From the NCBI RefSeq assembly GCF_036417845.1, contig NC_089978.1:86484007-86548006 (forward strand): a DNA stretch of 64,000 nt, read 5' to 3'. The translations under genes and the position numbers were made by a program. This DNA is from Apteryx mantelli (Eukaryota; Chordata; Aves; Apterygiformes; Apterygidae). Positions 11,601 through 26,662 of this stretch are shown piece after piece; position 1 is the stretch's first letter; every line of letters starts with the position of its first letter. The notes under the pieces are model-generated. The model had not been told where the DNA came from. It did not search any database and saw nothing but the letters and a program-made list of their open reading frames with translations.

Positions 11601-12515
11601 AGGAGCAGATGGTGTGCACCCAAGAGCTCTGAGTCTTGCTAAGAATGAAGTGATTGAACTTCTGCTAAACAGAGTTTTGTTAAAATCAGCTGTTCTGCTG
11701 AGCAATAGAATACAGCAGAGATTGTACCTGTTTGACTTTTTTTAAAGAAAAGATTGAAGAATTACTAAGAATTATTTCAGTTCTGAAAAAATGGTTGAAG
11801 TTGTAACTAAAATTAGAATTCTAAGACAGTTTACAGGACTGAACTGGATATGACGGAACAGAACAGCATATTTTTTTGAACTATAATACCTCCCTTGTGT
11901 GCTGAAAGTCTTTGACTATCCATATAATGTGGTTAAAGGCAGAACCATTAACATATTTTATTTAGACTTGCACAAAGTCTGTGGCAGATCTTTCACCAGA
12001 GGCTTGTAAAGTAGCTCTGTAAAATGCCTACAGTCTGCTGCCTGAAAGATCCATGCTAGGATTGTTGGGTTTTTTTTATGTCAAAGAAGGAAGGAAGAGA
12101 CTAGTCATGCGACATGCAGTTATGCAGACTGTCAGAAATGGAGGAAACTGAACAGCATCAGGTGCACTTAGTGGATTTACCCATGTTGGTCAAATTCTAA
12201 ATGGTGTTTCCTATGTTTTGGCTCATAATACAGGAAAAAGGAACCAAATTTAGCCCAAGGAAAAACATTCTCTAAAAAATAAACATTCTGAACTCATTGG
12301 GGTTGCAAAGATATCACTGAAGCAAAGGCGATCCCGAAGAATACTTTGTTACATAGAATGATATTGATAACACATTATTAGGGGAGAAAGAAGGCAAAGG
12401 GACGCTAGCAGGGCAAAATGATTACATGTTGGAGCAAGAGGGACTGCTGATGACCCTTAGTAGATGACAGCAATAGATTAGCATGTCCATAGGAAAAAAC
12501 TATTTTGGGGATTTG

Positions 12516-12550
<35 letters not shown>

Positions 12551-15500
12551 GACTCTGATTGGTTAGGTGGATGGCTATGCCCCTTTGGTATGACCCCATT
12601 GAGAAAAATGAGATGGTGGTGATCTCAAAGGGTGTATGCAAAGCTGAGGAGTCTGTCAGGTTGTCAGTAATGGTTCATTACATTTATGCTCCCTGAGTGT
12701 ATTAGGATGTTGATACCCCACACTAATTGCTGCGCCCCAGGTGGCTATTATGGTTGTTTTGCATTGTCTCGTTTTGGGCAATCAAGTGTGACCTGATTTT
12801 AAAGCTAAGCAGCAGTGAGTACAGCATCTGCTGCTTGGATTACGTTATCCCAAAACGCATTTCATTAGGTATACAAAGACTGATCTATAGATTCCATATA
12901 AAATAGTACTTTATGTAGTTTTCACCCACTGACTTGCAAAGGAGAGGTATCGTGCTAGTTTTAGTATTTATCAGTATTACTGTGTGTGTCTGAAGATTCT
13001 TGACTGAGAAATTAGGGAGCAGGCTGATAGGACTCAAGTTTTATGCTGAAATACTTCTTCTTTTATGTTAGTTTTTGATTTACTTGATTAATTCATACTT
13101 TGTTGTATGATGTGTACATTTAAATTAATTTCCAGTTTTATTAACCTTAATCTTATTTGTAGGCTTATATCAGCAGAGATCCAATTTTATTAAGAAAATG
13201 CATTATTTCCTCTATGAATGAACGAACTGCATTATTTTGAGCTCCAGGGATGCCAAGTACTGACTGTATGATGCTGTAGCTACACAGATGCTGCATTATT
13301 TAGTTGGAGCTCTCCTTCTAGATCTGTGTGAATAGAGAATGCAGACCAGTGATCTTGCTTTTCTTCCACATGGTTCGTGAGTTAATTTGTGTTTACGGTG
13401 ACTTGTTTCCATAGTTACAATGAATTTTTTTAACCATTTTGTGTGCAAAAAGCAGAAGTGTGAATTTATTTAAAAAATTGCCAAACTTGTATTTCACTAG
13501 AGAAATGCCAGTAAGGTGTTGACTTTTGTTTACATTTTTTTTCTTAAGCCTAAATTACTGCCTGTATGATAGCAGGAATGGGATTATCTGTCAGCCTAAA
13601 ACCTTTTCCCTAGACAAAAAGAAATAAGAACTGTGGCTAGAATATGAGCTTTTTGAGAGAGGGAATTCTGGATTTACCATTTCTTTATGAAAGATAAACT
13701 TAACTCTGTTGTATACCGTTACGGAATTTGGCGCTAAGTTGCTCTTAGTCTGAAAATGTGATTTAGAAAACTGAATAACAATGAGTCCATCAAAAAAGTC
13801 ATGTTGGGTAGGAGTACACATGGAGAAATCGCATCCTACTGCCATCTTTAGGTGAGGAAGAAACAAAAGGGGGGTACAGTTTGAGTAAGCAGTATAGCAA
13901 GAAGAGAAAAGGAAAACTGACATTTCAATACCAGTAGTTCTGGCCACAGTTCCCTAACCTGTCATTGTCTTTTTAGAGTCATAAGCTGTATTTATGTAAG
14001 TAGGAATATGCAAAATCCAGATGTAAATAACATAGTAGTATTACTTAAAAAAACCCTCCTAAATTAGACCAAGGTAAAGGGTAATATTTCTCATGAGGCA
14101 ATCTTGATGATATGTTCCATTAAGAAACATTCAAAGGTCCTAGTACATCTCTTAAACTATCATAGACATAAACTCTTATGTGGTTAGTAGTTTTGAGTGC
14201 CTCGGAGTTGAGCTACACAGTAAAAGATTTCTAGATGCTGGTATTTCCTCTTTCTCATGTGTGTTTCAAATTGGTCTCTAAAACCAGAGACTTCCAGAAC
14301 TGCTTGTCATATACTTCCAACACGATGGTGAGAATTAGCGTGATCAGGGTCTGCCATTTTAACCTTATCTTCCAAAGAAATAAAAACTCGATGTGCCAGT
14401 AATCTTCAAAAACTATCCAAGAGGGATGGAGGTAAAAGATCCACTAGGATGAAGAGGAATTTATGCTCTCATACTTCATGACAGATTGCTGTAAAATGAT
14501 CCAGGAAACCTAAATTCTTCTCTGACTTTTTTTTTTTGTTGTTGTTGTTACATATGTTTTTGTCGTGGCAGTCAGATAAGTGCGGTGGGTTCACTAAACC
14601 CTCTTTTAAGTGTGCATCTACAACATTATGCTGTCAATATTCTAAAGTTTATATCCATGTTGATTGATCTTGTTCATAATCTGTTTTGCAAGGGAGGGAT
14701 TATGCATCGAATTCATCTATTTTAATGGCTGCATCTAGTGCAGACACCCCCACAAAGAAGGATTGGTGTAAATTCTGAGAACATGAATTTAGTTGAGCTA
14801 AACTTAGCAAAGGACTGGATGATTTTCAGAGGTGCCTTCCAACCCCAACTATTTTGTGTTTCTGTGAAAAACACAGCTTGCTTGCTAGTAAAAACAAAAA
14901 TGTTGCTATGCTTATTTAAAAAAAGATTGTACATGCTTTAATGATGACCAGCTAATAAGATCTTTATCTAGAAAAATAAGTAGATAGTTCAAATACAAAC
15001 CAAAAGTAAAATTAAGGTCATATCTCTTCAGGCTTATGTAATGTTTTAAGTAAGTTCTTTCTGCCATTGAATCTGTCCTGCATGGATTAAGGTTAAGATG
15101 CTTCATGTTGAGTATTGTTTTAGAGTGGATGGTCCATTTGAAGAGGAATTTTAAGAAGTTGTCTCTGAGAAGTGCCCCTCCAGCATGTTGTCACACCATG
15201 TAGAGCATGTCTACGTTGTGAGGCCAGCTTGAGTACTCTAAGCAATGCTGTAATGTCACTTAACCTGGGTGGAAGCAGCTGGAGTAGGTGGACACTGCAT
15301 GAACAGATATTCCTGAGTCAGCATTGCCTCTCAAACCGTAGGCAATGTTAAGCTAGTATAAAACTGTTTTATAAAGGGCTTTAATGTGCTTTAACTGAGA
15401 GGCATGGAGTTAAAGTAGATCAGTGGAAGGTGCTAGCTTTCAGAGTACTCCCACCCAGACAAGTCTACTTATGAATGTTGGGGGGGTGGGAAGGATTGAA

Positions 15501-18500
15501 CAAGAGGAAGGGGCTATGATGAACTTTTTGATGGGTTGAATGGTAGAGAGACATGCAATAGGACATGAAATATCTCCGCTTGAAGCTAGGCCTACTTTAA
15601 ACTAACAAGAAATTGCACTTTGACTGTTACATGGTCTCTTTGTACCTGGGTGAGTCATTCATGGGACTTTCTAATGAATATAAATTAAGGAGCACAGTTA
15701 CAAGAATGTCCCACTTAGAGGAGCACCTTTAACAAACATATTTTGAAAGAAAAGTCTTGAGAAACTTTAAGTAGCATGGCTATCAAAGCACATTTTTCAG
15801 TCAGTGCTTTCTTCTGCTGCTTTATTTTTGAACTCCACAGATTTTTTCAAAGCCACAAGCAGTCTTCCCTCTCAGAAAAAGCTGCAAATGGTCCTTGTAG
15901 TATCTTGTGTTTGTATGTGCATAATCCTGTAATCTGAATGTGCAGCTTGTGTCGTCCTGTTCTTTAACAGGGGATGGTAAGGAGCTAATCTTTTGAACAG
16001 AGCCATATTTGAAACACTGGATTCAGATTTTATAATTACTGTTGGCTTGGTGGCACTGAAAATTTAGAATCGGCTAATGGGAAACACTAGGTGCAGAAGC
16101 TGAACTAGAATTGAGACTGTAAAACGTGGCCCTTAGTGTCTGCCTGCTCATTATGATATGAGTCATGAAGCTGAATTATACCTTTGGTAGCAAATGTCTG
16201 TAAAGAGTTACTTTTTTGTTATTATTATTTTAAATTTCAAGGTTTTTGGCATCACCCTTTCAGATTCCCCCCCCACACACACCCCCTAAAGTCTCCCTTT
16301 CTACCCCAAGAAACATTTATCAGAGAAGAAGAATGTTTCATTTTGGATCAGCTTAGGTAGGTAACGTTTCACGTTTAATGCGTTATTTACTTCTGGCATA
16401 ATTTACAGAATGATGTCCCAAGGAAGCCAAGATGATGGTCTTTCAGAATAAAACGATGTGTCTAATCATTTGGAAAACAGGACGAGAGCTATGAACTAAC
16501 AAATACAGTTAGAATTATTTTGTTACCAACTTGAAACAGTAAAAGGTTGAGTGAAGTACTTAGAGGTTTAAAATGCCAAAAATAAATGGGGAGGGAAGCA
16601 ACCTCAATCCAGTAGTTTTTTTTCTCTCTCCTTTTTGAAGAATTATTGCCTTTAAAAGAGCATCTTACTGTTTCCTTAGATGTAGGCTGCCTTTCCTTTG
16701 CTACCTACGTGGAAGAAAATGCAAATACAAGATGGGCTATTAAATGTGCTATAAAATATTGGCATATACTGGCCATTGTCACTGGAGACAATATAGTCTT
16801 TGATTCTCTTGATGTTGCTCTTTGAGATCCTGTGTTCTTTAGCTGAATTGAGGATGAGCACACGGTTCAGACACAAACAAGCAGATTCTCACTAAGTGAT
16901 GCATTTCAACACATAAGGTGCAAACATGTTGGATGAAATTATAATTTTAGGTTTTTGTTTAGTGATGTGGAAGGGAGAAATTTAAGCTGCTTTTACAAGT
17001 GACGCGTTGATTGGAACTATAGTTAAGTGGGGTGGAATGTGAAAGAAGGGCAGAATGTGTCCTCTATGCACACTATATGCAATGAAGTAATCAGCTAACA
17101 TGGTTACGCCTTGAGTTAAGAAATCCTATGATAACTCTTTAGTCTTATAAAAATAATCTCAGAACTCTCAATGAAAGAAGATTTTAATTACTGTCATATT
17201 GATGAAGATAACTGCACAACTAAAGAGGAAATGTTTTAGACGTTTGCTGCGTTGCTTTTAAAAACACCTGCTGTAGTTGTAAGCTACTAGGAAAATGAAC
17301 TCGGAAAACATGCCAAGTGTGATAAAACAGGATTGGTACAGGGAGCGTCAGGTTTTTGGGGTTGCCAATCTAGAAAATCTCATGATCAAATTGGCAAAGG
17401 AAGAAATTCTTTTTTTAGAAAAAATTACTTAATGAAATGGGAAATGCAGGCTGTATTTGGTTTCTACTTGTGGTAAAAAATGCATCTTATGTTGTAGTGT
17501 CTCTCTTTTTTTCTGTATTAGTAAGGTCTCATTTTGTCTGCAAAGCTGAATGAAACTCAGAATTATAGTTTCATGGAAAATACCAGAATTTCTTCTGGTC
17601 ATAAGGCAAAGTTGAAATATCAGAAATGGTCACACAAGAAATTGATTTGGAAATGTTAAAAAAAACATCATTTGAGTTTACTGAACTAAACCAAAACACT
17701 TTGTTTTGAACAAAACTTATGGTTGAAAGATGAGTAGATGTGGTGCCTGCCATCTATCTAAGGAGGATTTGTCAGGGTTTCCATGCATGTTTACCATCAC
17801 TTCTTGGATACTAACTCTTGTCATTTTTAGCAACTTGAAGAACTTCTTACCGCTTCTTTCAGAATGTTACATTTTTCTTCTTTTTGTTCTGTTAATACTA
17901 TTTTAAATATAAAAGATTGAGGGGTAGGAGGTACTGAACATCAGATCTGCCATGCAGAGTTGTCCATAATTGATTCTTATCCTGAGACGTTAGAAGCAAA
18001 AAAGGTTAAGTCTCTATTTCTATCATTGATGAAGCTTTGGAAGACTTAGATAACAGTGACTGCTAGAAATGTTCTCCTACTTATGCTTAGCTATGTGAAC
18101 ATGTCCCATATTAACAGGAATATTCCTAACCATCCGTTCTTCTCTTCTATAGACTCTGAATTCAGTATTAATGGTAGAAAGGAGTCCTGAAAATTTTCCT
18201 TTGGGCCCAAAATACAGTAACTCTCTTCTGAAACGGAATAAGAGGAAGAAACCGAATACAAGGCTATTTCAAAATAATAGCATTTTTCTCTAGAACATAG
18301 TGGACTGACTTCAAGCCTACCTGCCTGGTTTGCTTCTGGGTTTGATAACTGTAGTGTTGATGCCTTCCTACAGCTTTTTGTGCTTCTGATGCTTACATGG
18401 GATCTCTTATGTTTCTGGTAGGAAGCATCAAGAACAGACAGACTGATACTAATTTCTCTTTATAAGGAAATAAGAAAAGTGGAGACATTATCTGAGTATG

Positions 18501-21500
18501 AGAAACCTAGGAAATAGTAGGACAGCAGTGAATCTAGTTAGAATCTGTGGCTGTGAAGGAGGCTGGAGAGAAGGCTTGAAAGAATCAGCAAGGTGGCCAG
18601 CGTGTGCATTGGAGGATACCTTGTTTGGTAGAAGATGAGAAGGCAAAAATAAATTAAAAAAAAAAATCCCAATTTTGTTGTCAGCTGCTGTTCTCTGTTA
18701 TTGAGTAATAAAAGGCAGGAACCAGGAAGCTGCTTGTTTCTGTTTTTTATTAGATACTTTAGATACCCTGGTGATGAGCATGTTATAAATATAAATGTTT
18801 ACTGCAGCTAGGACATGAAACAGACTGGAACCTGGTAACCTTTAAAAAGGGATAACGTAAGGTTTAAAATTATGCTGATGTCTGGAGCTTCCTACAGAGT
18901 CCTTGAGCAGTGTCATGAAATGCATGTCAATAGCAAAAAAAGCAAAACCAAAAACACTGCACAGCCGAAAGCTTACCCAGTTTTTAGGCTGAGTTTCTCA
19001 TGAAATGGCAAAGTTAGAAACAAGGAGTCTCATCTTTCCGTTTTCTAGACCTGATATATTATGGGAGTATACCACTGTAACAAATAATATGCTTGGCTTT
19101 TTTTGTGTGTGTTTATATTGTAACCTGGTGCTAGCCACACTTAGCTACAGACTTTTTTAAAAACAGCGCTAAATTATTATCCTGAAGATATATTATACTT
19201 GTAAAGTAATACAGTCATGAAGTCATGCCTCTCGAAACACATTGAGTATTTTGAGAGGAAGGAACCAGGATACGCGTTAGGATGTAATGGTGTTATAAAG
19301 TCTGGTACCTCACAGCATGATAGGCCCCAGTTTAACTGGCCAGAGCAAATATTGTTTCAGGATAAGAAAGAGCAGCCTTGAACCATACTGATGTCAGAAA
19401 GAAAATAATTCTTAATGTTATTTGCATTGAGTTTTCAGTCATTTTATTTTCCTTCTCTCTGTTCTCAGCTGCATCATAATAACTATATCTTTTATTTGAA
19501 CTAATCTAAATCAAAACTGTTCTTCTTGAGGAGAATATTCTCCTAAGGAATATTTCCTCAGGAAATGTTAATTAACTCTCTTTAAAGACCGCATTATTTA
19601 CCATACACGTGTTTGATTGCAGGGGATGTGTATGAGAGATAAGACTTCAGGCTCAGCCCGGCAAGGTGCTTTATTTTACTATAACTACCAGATTTAAGCC
19701 CTATAACATAAGTAGGACACTCCAGAATTGGGGTAAAGGTATTCTGTTCAGATACTGAGGGACAGATCTTAAAGTAAACAACTCTCAGTAGGTGAAATAT
19801 CCAAAAGGGCAAAAGTAAAGGATAAGATTGTGGATTTTTTTTTTGTTGTTCTTCACTATAGAGTTTAAATTATTTGGCAGCATCAATGTAAAAATATTAG
19901 TAACACAATCAAATTAATACTGAGACAGACACAGTAAGCTTTGGGTCCTTCTAGTAACTTGGTCATTCAAGTGTAAGTTTAGTTTCAAAATATGCAAGAG
20001 TTTGACATATTCTAATGAAGAGAAAGGTAATGTGTCAAGGGCTGTAGATGCGAAGTACATTAAAGAAACGGATTAGTGGTGCTATCTAGTTTTCCTTGTT
20101 CTCAATTCTCTTCTAATTGGAAAATTCTGTTAATATGTAATGTCTTCAATAGATAGTTGCAGAACTGTCCTATGGTCAAACTGGCAATTGCCCAAAACAA
20201 CATTTCTGTGGTTCCACAGCCCCTTCTAGGTGAGTGGCATGATTAATATGTGACTGTACAGAGCACAGAGAAGCACCTAGTTTGTTTGGAGTAATGAAAT
20301 CATTTGGACCAACTCTAAGTATTTGAACTTCTGTTTTGTTTTGGCCGTTGCAGGACACCGCTTTTTTCCGAGCAATATTGTATAGCAATTTTCATTCATA
20401 GAAGAGGTAAAAGCATTAAGCCATTTCAAAACCAGTTCACCACTGCTGTATTATGGACAGGGCTATAGTTTTGTAATGAGAAAGCACAGCAGAGTTATGT
20501 ACTTCCTAGGGAAAGGTGAATTTGAATCATTAGCTAATATACATTACCATAGTGAACCACTTCCCAAACTTACTGCTTAAGTAATTTTGATCTAAAATAC
20601 TTTTCCTTCCCATGAAATGTGAAATACAGAATGTTTGTTTTGCTTTGCTGCTGATGCTCCTGTTCTGTTACAGCTTTGCCCGTCTGTGGTGTTAATATCT
20701 TTTTATGATATATTTGGTCCTCTGTTGTGTTAGGCTTTTCTAGTAGTCTGTCTGGGAGGATTGCTGTGAGTGGAATTCCAGAAGTGCTCACTTGCAATCA
20801 AAATGCCCAGCCTACTCCTTCCTCCCTGGCAAAAGTAGCTTGTTTATCAACAAGGTTGCAAGCAGAATGTGATAACTAGTTATATCCTTTTGTGTACATC
20901 CATTAGTCTCATTAGATACCAAAGTAGACTGTCAGCATCTCATGATTGATGGTTTTTAGAAGGTTAAACAGCTCAAGACACACTTGAGTTTTTGTATGTG
21001 AAATTTTCACTGGTTCTCCGATAGGAGCTTGCTTAATGTGTCACCATGCTTTTTATGCAACACCAGCTTTCATCTCCTGCTGAGAATGACTTACCAACAA
21101 ATGTGGGTTTTTTGGTTTTTGTTGTTGTTGTTATCATTATATAGCTAGCCACATGTATATATTCCTGACAGGTCTTGCCATTTAGTACATAACTGTATAG
21201 TTTCAGCTTAAGAATGAGCACAAGTGAGAGTTATGGTCCTCTCTGTTCATCTGTCTTAATCTAAAATTTACCAATTTCCCATGTCATAGTAGGTAAGATC
21301 AGCTGTGGGCTGGGCTTTTTCCTGGTTTGCGAAAGAAAATGAGGTTTGTGCAATAATGCTGTTGGTTCACCCCAGTAATAACTTCTGAATCTGTTAACTA
21401 TTTCAACAAAATTTCACAGCAAATTGAGAAGCTTTGAAGACATGAAGTTCCTAACAGTTATGTCTTTTGGATAACTCTTAGGAACTTAATCTGTTCATTG

Positions 21501-24500
21501 GTCATTTGGTAAGAGGTGACCCTGTTAGTTTTCCTGCTGAGGGAAAGTTCCCAGGGTGAACTCAACCCATATTCAACATCAGGGAATCTGTATGGGAATA
21601 TCACCTCAAGACAAGGGTCCAAAGAAAATTGGGATTCATTGCTTCTACTGTGAACTTTATCTTAGAGCGAATGTTGTTATTAAATAGTAATTTGGGCATG
21701 GGAGAAAAGACTGTTGTAGACCAGCATTTTAAAAGTTACCTTGCTAATGAGTAGAGGGGAACGAAAGGGGAAGGTGAGTCTCTTTCTCTGCTCCGTGGGG
21801 CTATTTTTATGACTCTTTTTGCCCTTCCCCCTTCCTCTTCCTATGCTGCTCCACCTGCTCCGCTCTTTTTCTTCCTTTTGATTCCAGCTGGCAATTTCAA
21901 TAAGCCAAGAAAGTTGCTGGTTCAGCAGTTCTCTGCATCTGCCAGGAAATAAATAAATAGTGGGAAGAGAAACGGAAGGGATGTGTTCTTGGTCTTTTTT
22001 GTCAGCTTTACTTAGGACTTTTTTTAATTGTGTGCCTTGCAAAAATGTTTTACTGTGACACAATTTCCTTCTAACTAGAGCTGAATGCTGTCACCTCCTC
22101 AGTTTCCTTAAATTTCTGGCATTAAGAAAAATACAAGTCCTTCAGTATTCATGCGTCAGAACTGGATTCCCTTTTCTACTTTTATTAAATATGTCATTGC
22201 CATTCAGAGGTGTAGTGTAGTCCCTTTAAGGCTTGCCAGGCGTTATTTTTTGTTTGCATACCTCCCTTCCTCCTGGAAAGCTTTGTAAGGTGTTTTGTTC
22301 TGCATGCGTGCAGGTAGCTGCAGCCTCAGTTTGATCTCTGGCTGGCTTTGCGAGTTTGTCACTGGGTCCTATAAAGTCCTTCAAACTGCCTTTTTGGGAA
22401 GGTGAAGATTATGTGCCAGCACTCCTTTTGCTCCTTTTGTGCCAGTATCTTTTCCTAGGGTTTCCAGCCTTCGTGCCTGCCATCTGCCTGAGGGTTGTAG
22501 AGAACCTGCCTGTTGACTTTATTTGTTTATTTTTTAAATTATACTTAGACTCAGGGTTCCCTGTTACCCCAAGTGATGTCTTGCCTTATGTCTGGGATTC
22601 AGAGGAACAGGTGGATTATGCTTGGCCCAACATACAGGTGAGCCCCTTACTCACATAAGGTGCCAGCTCAGCATGCGGCTACTAATAGCTGCTTTTAAAT
22701 TAAATAGCCCGCCTTCACTGTCAGTTGCTCATAATTTTCTCCAGTTTCTCTTTTTTGGCTGAAAGTAGACTTTTTTCTTGAAAGCGTGAGAGAGAGAGAA
22801 AGTTGGCGAAGTCTAATTCCTGTTTTTTGTGAAAGGAGACATTGATTTCTCCACTCATTTTTTAACAGGTTTAGTTCGTTTAGCTCAGATTCTCTGTTGA
22901 TTTCTCTTCAGAAAGTTTCATTGCTTGTGGTGCAAGAACTGTCTTTACTGCAGTGTCTGACCTGTGGGACAGACCGTCTGCCTGATTCTCCTTCATAGTG
23001 ACACTATATCTTAAAACAAAATGTCTATCTTGCCATGGATAAAGCTTCTTATTTATCTGCATATCTATTACATTCTTACTTAAAGAGGATCATGTCACCT
23101 TTTGAGAGTATTTACAGACTTTTATTTATGTATAGTTATCTTTTTGTAAAATTCAGTGCTTTTGTTATGAGTAAAAATGAGCAAGAGACTTTTCATACTG
23201 TGTTCCTCTCTCTGGTCCCTCTTTTTCTCAACTTGGAAGGAAAGTCTGCCTCATTTTCAAATTTTCATTACAGAAATGTTTAGGCATAAGCACTGCAGAG
23301 AGATATTTCCTTTTTTCAAAAACCCCAAAACTATTTCCAGTGGAGTTTACAAATAACAAACAACACCATTCATCTCATTGCAGGAGCATTCCTGTTGTTC
23401 TTAAGTAAATAATTTTAATAAAAATTATGCAACAAAAATTGTTTAACGAAACCTAGTTTTGAGCCAAATTTTGCTTGACGTATCCCTTTTGGCTTGTCAA
23501 TGTGTTTGAGGGTTTAAACTGCACAAAATGTTTGTGACATGGTTTGTTTGAAAGACTATTTGGAAGGTAAAGTAATTTTTCAGCCACTTAATATGTTATT
23601 GTTAACATTCTTACATAGTGTGTTGAGGATTGTTACTCAATACAAACACTTTTGCTTAAGATGAGCTAGTATTTTATGAAAAATCAAAGCCGTATATTAG
23701 TAAAAGGCCCTGTAAGGTACATGTTGTTGGTCTCTTTGAAAAGTGTGAAATCCTATATGCTTTTGTTTAACCAACTTTCCCAATCTGGAGAGCAATTTGT
23801 TCTGAAAATACCGGTGCTGAGCTTCTGCTGAGATGTAGGAAACAGCCAAGGAGCCATACGTTTATCTCTTTAGCCTTACTCAGTTATGTCTGAACAATTC
23901 CCCACTCTTTCCTTCATTATTGACTCTACCATTTTCAGAGCAAGAAACTGGTGGAGAATAGCACCAGTCTGCAGTGATCAGGGACATTTTTAATATACAG
24001 AAAAAAGAGGGTTTGATCATTTATAAGAGAGACTGAGCACTGAGACAGGACTTTGATTATCACTTTTATTTTTCAAAGCGTTAACAGGGAGTAGAAGAAA
24101 GGATATTCAGCAAAAGCACGTCTGAGAGTTTGTAGGTGTTAGATGCTACTCAAAATTAATGATGTTTGCTGTTATGTGAAGAGATCACAGAACTGATGAG
24201 GTAGGGTCAGAGGACTCTGTCCTCCAGGAGAATTGCTGAGTTTCCCTCCTCAGCCCACTAGCTCTCCCTCGCCCCTTGCCTTGCCCACTTCATTCTTCTC
24301 GGGAAAAAGGCAAGTGGTAGCATGAGCACTTCATAGCACTTCTCATATGCCAATGGTAGCATGAGCTTTAACTGGGTCAGAAATACTCATGTCCTGACTA
24401 GCTATCTGATGCTGTGTCTGCACAGAAGAGGGACTGGGTTGCACCAGCCTTCCCACTGAGGGCGGTATTGATTAGACATGTTAAAAGTTGGAGGCTAGGA

Positions 24501-26618
24501 AGTTTGTGTCTCTGAGACCTCTCCCCTTCTTTTGAACTGAATAGAAACCAAAGCTAATGGGCTTTGGAAATTACTGGGGAGAGGGATAGGCACAGTGTGA
24601 TCATGTAAGGCTCATCTATATAGAAACTGGACTAAAAACAGGTGTGGAGAAGACAAGAGCTAATGTGGTCACTAGGCCACCTTCTTTTCTACAGCAACAG
24701 GTGGTCCCATTTCTGTAGCATTCCTGAACAGTTTCTTGACTGCTGCTGCTGATGAAAACTCTCATTTCTATAGGCAACGTGCTCTAGTGCTGCCTTATCT
24801 TTACTATTGGGAAGTTTTTTTTAAGGCTTGTCTATGTTGCTCTGTGTCCTATCTATAGAAGGTGTGAAGAACAGATTATTTCTCTCCCTTTTAAGCTGAC
24901 TGTTTTTATATCTCCCTTTAGTTAAATGTTACTCCCTCAGTAATGTTGTGAACTGTCATTTGAAGTTATGCTTGTTTGGACATTTTTGCGGCAAATCTTG
25001 ATAAAATAAAATTTAAAAAGAGAATTTTTCTTCCAAGAAACTTGAAGTAGCATTTGCTAATGAGGAATGGTACAAATATTCACATCAGACATAAGAATAA
25101 AAAAAATATGGGTGTGATTCTTCAAAGAATGGGAAATTTCATTTCGGCTATGTCTGTCATGTCCTTGTGATGCCCTCTGAGCAGACATCCCAGTTCCCCT
25201 GGCTTCCAGGACGGTCTGGCCCCATCAGCCCGTGTGGGACTTGGGCACATCCCAGGCTCAGGACCTGTCCCACAGGTCTCTGTAGGTACCTGCTGATCCA
25301 TGGGGTCCCTGTGCGCACCACATGCGGCATTTGGCTGCTGCAGGCTGGCTGACACTACTGATTCTCATTGTGGGCCTTGATGTAGGCTGCGCTGATTTAT
25401 CTAATTTAATTTCAAGTGAGGCTGCTTCAGCTGTGCTTGAACCTCTCTTCATAGAGGCACTCTGCCATGTGGGAGGCAAGGCAGGGTCCTAAAGTTGAAA
25501 ACCACCCGCTAGCTCTTGAGTAGTGCAAAATATGGTGTTACAGGTCTCGACTCATTTGGCTCTGTGTGGCCCCTCTGCGTGTCTGCAGCTCTCCAATATA
25601 CTTTTAAAGGTGGTGTAAGAGTTGTAATATTTGCAGTGTAGGGAGAAACCCGCCTTACAGGCTGCATGCCACGAGGCTCCGGTTGTCTGCTGTGTGCCAG
25701 GGCCGGCAGCATGAGGGTGCATGGTGCTGCGCCGGCATTGCAACACCGGGGCCTGGCAAGGGGAGCGTGACCTGACATGGTCCTGCGCACGCTGCCTCGT
25801 AAAGTGGGTCCTGGACCGATACAGTCGCCAGCCCGCTCTGGGGTTTTTGCCCAAGTGTCTGCTCAAGAAGGGATCCCAGGAGCAAGCGTTCAAGCAGTGT
25901 TGACTAGATTCCTGAAGGAAGCCAAAACACACCTAGCAACTACAAGATTTTTACCATCTGGGGCAATGAATTATGTCCAGGGTCATTTCCCGCCTGGAGA
26001 CCAACACCCTTGATCGAGAGGGCTAATTCGTGCGTTCATAGAAACGTTTTATTTTCCACCTAGACAGGCTTGAAGTTACAGGCCCTGAAGATGTATTGAA
26101 ACAGGGGATTATACTGCTGGGCATTTTGCCAGTTTGTTTTTAAATTCTGGTTTTAAAAACATCATTCCTACTGCCAATGGCTTTGTCTTGTAGTCACATA
26201 TATTCTTTGCCCCCCGAAACCAATCTTGGTTGTAGTCCAGAAAAAGAGGCCTGTTCTCAAAAGCCAGTTTTCAAAGAGCTCTGGTTGACGATATTGGCAC
26301 AACTCTGTAAAACTAGCCCCTCTATAATGGCATGAATTCATAGTAAACCTGTTGAATAGGAAATGTTTCTTATTCATTCCTTGAAAAATGAGCATATAAT
26401 TGGGGCGAGATAAGGTGGGTGATTGCCATTTTACATGTCTGTCAAGATTTATAGAAGACAAGCAATTGCTGTGAAAGTAATTTTATTACGGAGTGCTTAA
26501 TAAGGAGACTTTAAAAAAAACGATAAACTCTTAAATTGTTTGTTTTGTTATCTTCCGTTTTGTTCCTCTGGGACTTGTATTCTCAAAGTTTGATTTGACT
26601 CCGACTTGTCCAACGTGT

Positions 26619-26662
<44 letters not shown>

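Noticed and set aside
15170..15480. Possible hAT-type MITE (GTCTAC words near both ends)
   Set aside because: The words are in direct orientation and too short, and no terminal inverted repeats or target duplication could be found.
19640..19720. Possible copy of an amniote palindromic repeat
   Set aside because: The similarity to the remembered motif is weaker than at 30050 and without a palindromic core; not supportable.
22356..22658. 100-codon + strand open frame in intron 1
   Set aside because: It is hydrophobic and Leu/Pro-rich but has no recognised family, promoter or splice logic; likely chance.
24400..24850. Possible DNA-transposon remnant in intron 1
   Set aside because: There are only scattered resemblances (GTGTCTGCACAGA, CTTGTCTATGTTG) without convincing ends.
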